DNA from: an uncultured Devosia sp.
Lineage (GTDB): Bacteria; Pseudomonadota; Alphaproteobacteria; Rhizobiales; Devosiaceae
DNA length: 7,915 bases
NCBI GenBank assembly: GCA_913775215.1
Contig: CAJYKO010000427.1
Coordinates: 1-7,915, forward strand
Reading direction: 5' to 3'
The notes under the pieces were generated by a model that worked only from the letters and a program-made list of their open reading frames with translations, did not search any database and had not been told where the DNA came from. Numbering within the stretch: position 1 is the first letter of the stretch; every line of letters begins with the position of its first letter. Positions 1-5,956 of the stretch are shown piece by piece. Made by a program: the position numbers and the translations under genes.

Positions 1-2
1 AA

Positions 3-116
3 ACGCTCAAAACCCAAGGCGAAAGCCAACGCGAGGACATTGCCGAAAACGCATCCGCAACCCTCAAAGAATGCCGCAAATTCCTCAAAAGCCTCGCGCC
101 ATTCATCTCAACCTAA
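3..116 (+). CDS. C-terminal end of an unidentified protein (partial)
   Basis: An open frame enters from the left edge and gives 37 residues before a TAA stop at 114-116. The visible tail is hydrophilic and probably helical (it contains EDIAENASATLKE and ends LAPFIST), with no motif I can name. Third codon positions are mostly C or A, which fits a real gene, but the piece is too short to be certain. It converges on the minus-strand gene that ends at 113, and the two stop codons overlap by two bases, so no separate terminator is visible between them. Its relation to the nucleoside genes cannot be judged from this fragment. Confidence 0.5.
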   Translation, partial: TLKTQGESQREDIAENASATLKECRKFLKSLAPFIST

Positions 117-697
117 TACAAATGGCCGCTATCCAACGCGGCCATGATCCAATTGCGATATTTTTGGTCTTTTCCGGCGATCTCAGGCGTCACCTGGCTC
201 GCTTCTTCCATGAAGAAGCGATAGTCCCGGCCGAGTTCTTGCCCAGCCAGAGTGTGCATATCCCTCGCGACGTCGATGATCTCGGGCGTCAATTCACCAA
301 GCTGCGTGCCGCGAATGGCCCAGTTGACCATATCGTCGCTGGTTCGGTCCTTTTCAGATTTTGCAAGCACCCGCACGGCATGGGCGGCAAAAAGGAAGCG
401 GTCGCCGGTCGGCCGTTCATAGCGCTTGTGCTGCTGATAGAGCGTTTCGACCAGAACCGGCGCTTGCACATTGCCAAGACCGATATCTTCCACGGCGATG
501 ACGCAAAGCCGCGACCAGAGCTTTTCTTCCATTTCAGGGCTCGTCCGGAACATTTCCCACGCCAGCAGCAGGGCATTGTCCACCAGTGCGCGCCGGATCG
601 ACTTTTGCAGCGCCGAAATCACCTCGTCCGCCGCAAAGCCGCCGGTTGTGGTCGTGCGCTGCCACGGATCCTCGGGTTGCTTGACCGCAATGCTCAT
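113..697 (-). CDS. Stand-alone RarA/MgsA C-terminal (clamp-loader collar)-like protein
   Basis: A 194-residue protein. Residues about 24-112 resemble the C-terminal helical region of the RarA/MgsA AAA+ ATPases. The family pattern 'ISALHKSIRGSDxDAALYW...RLvrxASEDIGLAdP' is matched by VISALQKSIRR with VDNALLLAWEM (27-49) and by RLCVIAVEDIGL (63-74). There is no Walker A or B motif and no AAA+ domain, so it cannot be a RarA ATPase; this looks like the collar domain alone. The rest (about 120-194) is predicted helical and I do not recognise it. The start ATG overlaps the stop of the upstream amidotransferase-like gene as ATGA (697-694), which indicates translational coupling and a joint role. It is the last gene of the leftward operon. 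In RarA this region mediates oligomerisation; what it does beside nucleoside catabolism is unknown. Homology is inferred by eye. Confidence 0.7.
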   Translation of the reverse strand: MSIAVKQPEDPWQRTTTTGGFAADEVISALQKSIRRALVDNALLLAWEMFRTSPEMEEKLWSRLCVIAVEDIGLGNVQAPVLVETLYQQHKRYERPTGDRFLFAAHAVRVLAKSEKDRTSDDMVNWAIRGTQLGELTPEIIDVARDMHTLAGQELGRDYRFFMEEASQVTPEIAGKDQKYRNWIMAALDSGHLY

Positions 698-1443
698 TTG
701 CCCGCCGCCCAGTCGCAGAGTTGCGTCCAGAGCTGGTTATAGCCCTTCCATTCGACGAAGGGCGGCGGCGCCCAGTGTGGGCCGCAATCCGAGGCAAAGG
801 CAACGCTGCGGCCCTTGCCGAACTCTCCGGCGACGATAAGCGGATCATTGCCGACGCTGGCAACGACATCGCCTCCCGTTTTGGCCGCAAAACGATTGTA
901 ACCCAGCAGAGCCGGCCACTCGGCCTCGAGGCCTGCCACGATGGCGTGTCCGGAATTCTCAACCTTCGGCACGACGCCCTGCGGTGCTTCCACGCGATCA
1001 TCGCCGCGCTCGATGATGACCGGCAAAGCCTCTTCGACCGGCGAGCCCGCATATTGGGCCTTGGCGTCGATCCCCTGGAAGGTCAGATAGCCGCCGACCA
1101 TGACGAGGCCGCCGCCCTCAGCCACATAATCGCGCACGGCGGCCAGCCGGTTGGGCAATACCTTGGACTTGGTGAACGTATCTGGATGGAGCAGCAGCGT
1201 ATTGGCGCCGATATCGGAGAGCAGCACGCAGTCATAGGCGGCCAATTCTTCAACCGTGAACGGGAATTCGCGCGCGGCCACATGCGCCGGCTGATAGGTC
1301 ACGTCCCAGCCGCCGGCCTCGAGCGCAGCTTTCAGCCAGCGAACGCCTTCGGCATATTCGGTGGTCGTAAAACTATCGAACCCCTTTTGGTGGATTGAAT
1401 GCACCGTCCAGGATTCCCCGGCGATCAGGATGCGTTTGCTCAT
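694..1443 (-). CDS. Glutamine amidotransferase-like protein (PF07090/ThuA-like fold)
   Basis: A 249-residue cytoplasmic protein of the putative glutamine amidotransferase-like family (DJ-1/PfpI-type fold, related to ThuA). Seen are an N-terminal beta strand RILIAGESW (4-12), a strand ending DCVLLSDIGANT (71-82), the elbow region GGGLVMVGGYLTFQG (110-124), and a C-terminal SDCGPHWAPP (218-227), which are typical of this family. At the elbow, where true class I amidotransferases carry the catalytic Cys (GxCxG), there is GGYLTF, so glutamine hydrolysis is not supported; Cys72, Cys220 and Cys243 are elsewhere. The start is supported by AAAGG seven bases upstream of ATG (1451-1455 on the complement). 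It follows the repressor gene by 53 bases and overlaps the next gene by four, so it is co-transcribed. The biochemical role is unknown; members of this superfamily often sit in sugar-utilisation operons. Confidence 0.75.
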   Translation of the reverse strand: MSKRILIAGESWTVHSIHQKGFDSFTTTEYAEGVRWLKAALEAGGWDVTYQPAHVAAREFPFTVEELAAYDCVLLSDIGANTLLLHPDTFTKSKVLPNRLAAVRDYVAEGGGLVMVGGYLTFQGIDAKAQYAGSPVEEALPVIIERGDDRVEAPQGVVPKVENSGHAIVAGLEAEWPALLGYNRFAAKTGGDVVASVGNDPLIVAGEFGKGRSVAFASDCGPHWAPPPFVEWKGYNQLWTQLCDWAAGK

Positions 1444-1496
1444 GGTGTGACCTTTATGTTGGCGCGGGGCGAGGGCTTGCCGGTCGCGCGGGATGT

Positions 1497-2504
1497 TCAG
1501 GATTTTGCGATTGGTGGCGCGACGGACTGCCGGATGACGAGTTCGACCGGCAGTCGTGTTTCGCTCGGTGGCGGCGTGCCTTCGAGCAGGGAAAGCAGGT
1601 GTTTCACCGCTAACTCGCCCATGGCGCCGACGGGCTGGCGAATGGTGGTCAGCGGCGGATCGACAAGCGCGGCAAAAGCCATGTCGTCGAAGCCGACAAG
1701 GCTGATATCATTGGGGATAGAAAGGCCGAGGCGGCGCACGGTCTGCATGACGCCGATGGCGATATAGTCCGAACAGGCCAGAATGGCCGTGGGTGGTTCG
1801 GTGGCGTCGAGCAACACCGAAGCCGCCGCTGCCCCGTAGTCGCGCGTATAATCCCCGAGCAGTACCCAGCCGGGCCGCACCGAAAGCCCCGCCTCGTCCA
1901 TGGCGCGGCTATAGCCCGAAAGGCGCTCGTTGACGCTCATCAGCCGGTGCGGCCCACCGATCAGCGCAATATCCCGATGCCCCTTTTCGATCAGGTGGTG
2001 GGTCGCGCGATAGGCGCCCCCGTCATTGTCGACAAACACGCGGGGCAGGGCGACACCCTCGATATCTTCGTCGAGCACGACGACATTTCTGCGCCCGGAA
2101 AGAAGCGTTGCCAAAGTGCCATCATCGACCCGATTGGTCATCATGATCAGGCCATCGACATGGCTATCGGCCATGCGCCTGATGGCGCGGATTTCCGCTT
2201 CGCTATGCCCTTGGGTGGAGGTGATATAAACCGAATAGCCGCTTGCATGCGCCTGTCGCTCGACCGCTGCGGCCAGTTCGGCAAAGAATGGGTTGGCGAT
2301 ATCGGGCGTGACGAGCGCAATGGCTTCGGATTTTCCCGTCGAGAGCCGCCGCGCCAGGAGGTTGGGGCGATAATCAAGCTTGGCGATCGCTGCATCGATG
2401 CGATCCCGGGTTGCCTGGGGTAGATCGATCCGGTTGTTGAGATAGCGCGAGACGGCGGTCGGGGAGACGCCGGCTTCGGTGGCGACATCGCTCAGGGTTG
2501 GCAT
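1497..2504 (-). CDS. LacI-family transcriptional repressor
   Basis: A 335-residue LacI/GalR regulator of normal full length. The N-terminal helix-turn-helix is LSDVATEAGVSPTAVSRYLN (residues 4-23), followed by the hinge-helix region DYRPNLLARRLSTGKS (44-59). A periplasmic-binding-protein-like effector domain follows, with the usual NPFFAELAAAVE segment (71-82), a DGLIMM strand and GFDDMAFA near the C-terminal lobe. The start is supported by a GGAGG Shine-Dalgarno four bases before ATG. It lies 31 bases after cdd and 53 before the amidotransferase-like gene, so it belongs to the leftward operon. The predicted target is the 14-base palindrome at 3607-3620 in the divergent control region, whose central CG and TAAAGCG half-site are typical for this family. 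The effector is not evident from sequence; the operon content suggests a nucleoside, base or sugar derived from one. The family call is firm and the target is inferred. Confidence 0.95.
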   Translation of the reverse strand: MPTLSDVATEAGVSPTAVSRYLNNRIDLPQATRDRIDAAIAKLDYRPNLLARRLSTGKSEAIALVTPDIANPFFAELAAAVERQAHASGYSVYITSTQGHSEAEIRAIRRMADSHVDGLIMMTNRVDDGTLATLLSGRRNVVVLDEDIEGVALPRVFVDNDGGAYRATHHLIEKGHRDIALIGGPHRLMSVNERLSGYSRAMDEAGLSVRPGWVLLGDYTRDYGAAAASVLLDATEPPTAILACSDYIAIGVMQTVRRLGLSIPNDISLVGFDDMAFAALVDPPLTTIRQPVGAMGELAVKHLLSLLEGTPPPSETRLPVELVIRQSVAPPIAKS

Positions 2505-2535
2505 CGGGCCTCCGGGCTTTGAGACAAGAGCCGTT

Positions 2536-3498
2536 TCAAGCCGTCCACCCCATCACCATGACCGGCGCATTCGGGGCGATGCGTGACAGTAGCTCCCGTG
2601 CGCTGGCGGTATAATCGACCGACCCACCACGGACGGTCCCAAGGCTTGCGCCCGTAATATCCTCGTAGCCATAGCCATGCGCGAGGAGATCGACGAGCGC
2701 TGACTGCACCGGATGGATGGTCGGATTGAACGCGACGCTTTCGATCGCTGTGCCGGTCACCGTAGCGCCATCGCGCAGATGCAGCGTCAGTGCGCCGGGG
2801 CATTTGCTATAGGGCGAATGGCTGCGTCGTCCCGCTCCGAGCAAGGTCTTTGCCGCAGGCGACACGCTATCTTCGTCAAAGCGCAGATTAGGCCAGAGTT
2901 CGCGCCCCGGCACGGCGCCGCGCTCGCCGAGATAGGCTGGATCGAAGGGCCAGGGATAAAGCTGCGCGAGGGTCAGCGTGTGGCCGAGCGGGTCGATCAG
3001 CTCCAGCCGGTCGCTGGCAGCATATTCGGCAAGGCACTGGCGGCAATGCGCGCAAGGGTGCGCCTCGCCGATGGCGATGATAGCGATATTGGTGCCCCGG
3101 CTCATGGCGCGGGTGAAGACAAAGCCCTCGCCATGGAGCGTATAGCCGAGATGGGTCGTCGGAAATTCGATATTGCCGCCGAGGATCAGGTTGCCCGTCT
3201 CGGTTTCAAGGCCCACCGCGCCGACGTGAAAATCCGAAATCAGCGGCTTTGCGATTTTTTGCGCTGCCACATCGAGCAGCAGGCACATGAGGTCTCGCAC
3301 CGAATGCAGCGCGAAGCGCGAAACGAGTTCGCCCACGAATTCAGCGGGGATAACCGCTCCCATATTGTGCTGCGGAGCTTTATTCCCGATCGTAAGCGCT
3401 GCAACAACAGCCTCGGCCAAAGCCAGTTTGTCAGCTTCGGTCACCTTGCCGAGCCGCTCGGGCACGGCGCTATCGGCGACGAACGGATTGGCGCTCAT
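2536..3498 (-). CDS. cdd: Cytidine deaminase (dimeric, E. coli type)
   Basis: Hydrolytic deamination of cytidine/deoxycytidine to uridine/deoxyuridine in pyrimidine salvage. At 320 residues it is of the long two-domain type (E. coli Cdd is 294). The N-terminal catalytic domain has the zinc site: His122-Gly-Glu124, where His binds zinc and Glu is the proton shuttle, and PCAHCRQC (148-155) with Cys149 and Cys152 as the other ligands. The 27-residue spacing from His to the first Cys equals that of E. coli Cdd. The middle residue is Gly rather than the usual Ala (HAE). The degenerate C-terminal repeat is visible as HSPYSKCPGALTL (227-239) and AFNPTIHPVQSAL (256-268), matching the broken second domain of the E. 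coli enzyme. It is the first gene of the leftward operon; the ribosome site is weak (GGCGG about 8 bases upstream of the ATG). It fits the nucleoside theme of the divergent operon. Confidence 0.93.
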   Translation of the reverse strand: MSANPFVADSAVPERLGKVTEADKLALAEAVVAALTIGNKAPQHNMGAVIPAEFVGELVSRFALHSVRDLMCLLLDVAAQKIAKPLISDFHVGAVGLETETGNLILGGNIEFPTTHLGYTLHGEGFVFTRAMSRGTNIAIIAIGEAHPCAHCRQCLAEYAASDRLELIDPLGHTLTLAQLYPWPFDPAYLGERGAVPGRELWPNLRFDEDSVSPAAKTLLGAGRRSHSPYSKCPGALTLHLRDGATVTGTAIESVAFNPTIHPVQSALVDLLAHGYGYEDITGASLGTVRGGSVDYTASARELLSRIAPNAPVMVMGWTA

Positions 3499-3569
3499 GA
3501 TGATTTTGCCGCCAAATTAAGCAGGAACAGCAAGAGGCGCGAGGTTGTGCAAATCCACTGCGATAGCAT

Positions 3570-3600
3570 TTGACAATCCAATCGAAACCATCGTTAGATT
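3570..3600 (+). promoter_or_regulatory. Predicted promoter of the rightward nucleoside operon
   Basis: A perfect TTGACA -35 hexamer lies at 3570-3575. The best -10 candidates are TTAGAT (3594-3599, 18-base spacer) and TAGATT (3595-3600, 19-base spacer, 4 of 6 matches to TATAAT). Transcription would start near 3606-3608, right at the palindrome that follows, leaving a leader of about 28 bases before the ATG at 3635. This is inferred from consensus only. Confidence 0.55.
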
Positions 3601-3603
3601 GGC

Positions 3604-3634
3604 TATGTAAAGCGCTTTACTAGCGACAGGTCAA
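3604..3634 (-). promoter_or_regulatory. Possible divergent promoter for the leftward cdd operon
   Basis: On the complement, TTGACC (3634-3629) could be a -35 box and TTACAT (3610-3605) a weak -10, separated by 18 bases; only 3 of 6 positions of the -10 match consensus. If real, the operator palindrome would lie in its spacer and overlap its -10, so one repressor dimer could shut both directions. The leftward leader would then be roughly 100 bases. No better minus-strand promoter was seen in the 136-base gap, but the match is weak. Confidence 0.28.
3607..3620. promoter_or_regulatory. LacI-family operator palindrome
   Basis: GTAAAGCGCTTTAC is a perfect 14-base inverted repeat centred between 3613 and 3614. 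LacI/GalR operators typically are such even palindromes with a central CG and AA/TT flanks, and this one fits. It sits just downstream of the predicted -10 of the amidohydrolase promoter, which is a position for repression, and in the only divergent gap of a locus that encodes a LacI protein. I saw no second copy of it in the window. Confidence 0.8.
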
Positions 3635-4978
3635 ATGGGTTCTACGCTCCTTCGCAATGCCACCGTCCTCACTGTGGACAGTGCTGATACCGTCTACCCC
3701 GGCGGTTGGGTGGCTTTCGTCGATGGGCGCATCAACGGTGTCGGCTCGGCCGAACTTTGCCCAAATGCGGCTGAGTTCGACACCGTTCACGATCTCGCCG
3801 GCCATCTGGTCATGCCCGGCCTTATCAATGCCCATACCCATTCGGCCATGATCCTTTTTCGCGGTCGGTCGGAAGGGCAAAGCCTTCTCACCATGGAAGG
3901 CTGGTACAATTCCATTCGCGAGCCGGAGCTTTCCCTCGTCTCGTCGGATATCGGTCCAGCCGTTGCGCTCTCCTGCGCCGAGATGGCACTGAGCGGTACG
4001 ACGACCTTTTGCGATCAATATTTCTTCGCAGAAGAAATCGCCGCTGCTGTCGCAGAGGCGGGCCTCCGCGCCGTCATCGCCTATGGCATTGTGCAATTGG
4101 GCGACAAAGAGCGTGGTGAAGAAGAACTCGCCAAGGCGACCGCCTTTCTTCGCCAGCAGCGCTCCGCCGATGGCAGGATCATTCCCTGGTTCGGTCCGCA
4201 CGCACCCTATGTCGACAATACCGAGGACCTGCTCCTCGCCGAGGTCGCTGTTGCCAATGAATTCGGCGTTGGTCTTCATCTCCACATGGCTTGCGGCCCG
4301 GAGGACAACGAAGAAACCGAGCGGCGCTATGGCACGACGGCAGCCGTTGCGCTTGAAAAACTCGGCTTTTTCAATGGCCGCATCCACGCGGCGCATTGTC
4401 TTGACCTGAGCCCCGAAGACGTCGCCGTTTTCGCCCGCGCGCCGCATGCGTCGATTTCCCATAATGCCACGGCCGGGCTTCGTTCAGGCCGCGAAGGCAT
4501 TTGTCCCGTGGTCGATCTCAAGGCAGCGGGCGTCACTGTCGCGCTTGGCACTGACAATGTCGCGGCCAACAATGGCTATGACATGATCAACGAGATGCGG
4601 GTCGCGGGGCTCGTCGCCTCGCATCGCGAGCGGAGGGCACAACCCATCTCCAGCGCCGAACTCATCCGCATGGCCACCATCGACGGCGCCAAGGCGCTGG
4701 GGCTCGACCATGAGATCGGCTCGCTCGAAGTGGGTAAGGCCGCAGATATCATCGCGATCGATATTTCCGGTGCAGGCTATTCCGAGACCCCTGACATCGA
4801 GACGCTGCTGGTCTATTCCGGAAGCGGACGGGATGTGCGCCATGTCTTTGTCGCCGGCGAGCAGCTGGTGGCTGACAGGCAGCTCCTGCGTCGGCCCTTG
4901 TCCGAGATCAGGGCCGAGTACTCAAACACCTATAGGGATTTCTGGGACCGCGTCGCGGCGGCTCGGAAAGTGGCATAA
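3635..4978 (+). CDS. Amidohydrolase-superfamily protein, SAH/MTA-deaminase-like
   Basis: A 447-residue metal-dependent hydrolase of the MtaD/SsnA/TrzA-type branch, which deaminates or dechlorinates adenine nucleosides, guanine-like bases and triazines. Seen: N-terminal beta-sandwich start (LLRNATVLTVD), the metal-binding MPGLINAHTH with His67 and His69, third metal His217 in LHLHMAC, His254 in HAAHC, and metal Asp307 in GTDNVAANN. The C-terminal IGSLEVGKAADIIAID (361-376) is the usual return to the small domain. Oddly, the HxxE motif that supplies the proton-shuttling Glu in deaminases of this branch reads His217-Met-Ala-Cys220, and the HNxxSN loop reads HNATAG (276-281), so the substrate or chemistry may differ. 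The ATG at 3635 follows ACAGG by four bases. It is the first gene of the rightward operon and its stop shares one base with the next start. The family is sure; the substrate is unknown, with a base or nucleoside favoured by context. Confidence 0.88.
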   Translation: MGSTLLRNATVLTVDSADTVYPGGWVAFVDGRINGVGSAELCPNAAEFDTVHDLAGHLVMPGLINAHTHSAMILFRGRSEGQSLLTMEGWYNSIREPELSLVSSDIGPAVALSCAEMALSGTTTFCDQYFFAEEIAAAVAEAGLRAVIAYGIVQLGDKERGEEELAKATAFLRQQRSADGRIIPWFGPHAPYVDNTEDLLLAEVAVANEFGVGLHLHMACGPEDNEETERRYGTTAAVALEKLGFFNGRIHAAHCLDLSPEDVAVFARAPHASISHNATAGLRSGREGICPVVDLKAAGVTVALGTDNVAANNGYDMINEMRVAGLVASHRERRAQPISSAELIRMATIDGAKALGLDHEIGSLEVGKAADIIAIDISGAGYSETPDIETLLVYSGSGRDVRHVFVAGEQLVADRQLLRRPLSEIRAEYSNTYRDFWDRVAAARKVA

Positions 4979-5931
4979 TGGCAAGAAAACTCATTCTCGA
5001 TACCGATGGCGGCGTCGATGACGCGCAGGCCCTGATGATGCTGATCGCCAACGGCAAGACGCCGGATGCGATCACCACCGTCTTCGGCAATGTCGGGCTC
5101 GATGCGGCAACCCGCAACATTCTCACCGTGCTCGAAGTTGCGGGCAAGGGTTCGGTCCCGGTCCATAAAGGTGCCGATCGCCCGCTGACCCAGCCCGTCA
5201 TCGATGCCAAATATATCCATGGCGAAGACGGTCTCGGCGGCGCGCCGCGCCCGGCAAAGATTCCGGAAGTCGCCGGCACCGATGGCGTCGGCTATCTCGT
5301 TGAAACCTTCCGCGCTGCCGCCAAGGCCGGCGAAAAGGTCGATATCCTGATGATTGGGCCGCTGACTAATCTGGCGCTGGCGCTGCGCCTTGCGCCCGAT
5401 ATCGTGCCCGGCATCGGCCAGCTCACCATCATGGGTGCCACCGTCTATGGTCGCGGCAACACGACGCCCGCCGCCGAATTCAATATCTATGCCGATCCTG
5501 AAGCGGCCGCGATCGTCTTCGGCGCCGATGTCGAAACGCTCGTTGCGCCATGGGAGCCTTGCGTCACCCATTTCATGACCGGCGACGAAGTCGATGCGCT
5601 CCTCGCTGAAATTCCCGATAGCCCGGAAAAGACTTTTTCGGCCGCGCTTGTCGACCACGCCCGCAAGACCACTGTCGGCTATGGCGGGCCCGATCATTTC
5701 CGGTTCGTTGATCCGCTGGCCATTGCCGCGGTCATCGAGCCGGAACTCGTCACCAAGACCATTCGTGCTTCCGTCGATGTGGCGCTTGCGCCGGGCATCG
5801 CGCGGGGCATGACTGTGGTCGATCCTTCAGGCCGCCTCGGCACGCCGATGGTGACCTTGATCGAGGAAGCTCGGGTTGATCGCCTCGTGGCGCTCTACCG
5901 CGCGTCCGTTGCCTACCGCGTCACCGCCTGA
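4978..5931 (+). CDS. Inosine-uridine-type nucleoside hydrolase
   Basis: Cleaves the N-glycosidic bond of ribonucleosides to free base plus ribose. At 317 residues it is of normal family length. The N-terminal calcium/ribose motif is Asp8-Thr-Asp10-Gly-Gly-Val-Asp14-Asp15, with FGNVGLDAATRN (36-47), IGPLTNLALAL (126-136), EFNIYADPEAA (167-177) and a C-terminal VDPLAIA whose Asp245 should be the last calcium ligand. Where the studied protozoal enzymes have an active-site His just before this Asp (His241-Asp242 in the Crithidia enzyme), there is Val244; the more usual DTDPG is DTDGG. These changes suggest a subgroup with different leaving-group activation or specificity. The ATG overlaps the amidohydrolase stop as TAATG, with GGAAAG (4965-4970) seven bases upstream, so the two are translationally coupled. 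Family confident; preferred base not predictable. Confidence 0.93.
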   Translation: MARKLILDTDGGVDDAQALMMLIANGKTPDAITTVFGNVGLDAATRNILTVLEVAGKGSVPVHKGADRPLTQPVIDAKYIHGEDGLGGAPRPAKIPEVAGTDGVGYLVETFRAAAKAGEKVDILMIGPLTNLALALRLAPDIVPGIGQLTIMGATVYGRGNTTPAAEFNIYADPEAAAIVFGADVETLVAPWEPCVTHFMTGDEVDALLAEIPDSPEKTFSAALVDHARKTTVGYGGPDHFRFVDPLAIAAVIEPELVTKTIRASVDVALAPGIARGMTVVDPSGRLGTPMVTLIEEARVDRLVALYRASVAYRVTA

Positions 5932-5941
5932 CCCAAGCCTT

Positions 5942-5948
5942 AAGGGAG
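5942..5948 (+). promoter_or_regulatory. Ribosome binding site that sets the start of the binding protein
   Basis: AAGGGAG lies eight bases before the ATG at 5957. It decides against an in-frame ATG at 5876, which lies inside the nucleoside hydrolase gene and would put 27 extra residues ahead of the export signal. Confidence 0.8.
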
Positions 5949-5956
5949 CTTCGTCA

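Noticed and set aside
71..742. Plus-strand open frame of 223 codons opposite the RarA-collar-like and amidotransferase-like genes.
   Set aside because: It is a shadow of two well-supported minus-strand genes, has no family resemblance and no ribosome site, and runs across their coupled junction.
1444..1496. Possible separate promoter or terminator between the repressor and the amidotransferase-like gene.
   Set aside because: The 53-base gap shows only a ribosome site (AAAGG); no hairpin with T-tract and no convincing -35/-10 pair on the minus strand.
2713..3573. Plus-strand open frame of 286 codons across cdd.
   Set aside because: It lies opposite a clear cytidine deaminase; the product is rich in Arg/Ala/His with no recognisable domain, as expected of antisense reading of a high-GC gene.
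3578..3602. CCAATC (3578-3583) and GATTGG (3597-3602) inverted repeat spanning the promoter spacer.
   Set aside because: Six-base arms around 13 bases with no further pairing; the shape does not match LacI operators and it can easily arise by chance.
3620..4462. Minus-strand open frame of 280 codons across the amidohydrolase gene.
   Set aside because: Antisense shadow of a firmly identified gene; no recognisable motif and no ribosome site.
5876..5956. An upstream in-frame start that would lengthen the BMP binding protein by 27 residues.
   Set aside because: It lies inside the nucleoside hydrolase gene, would bury the signal peptide, and the ATG at 5957 has a strong AAGGGAG eight bases ahead.
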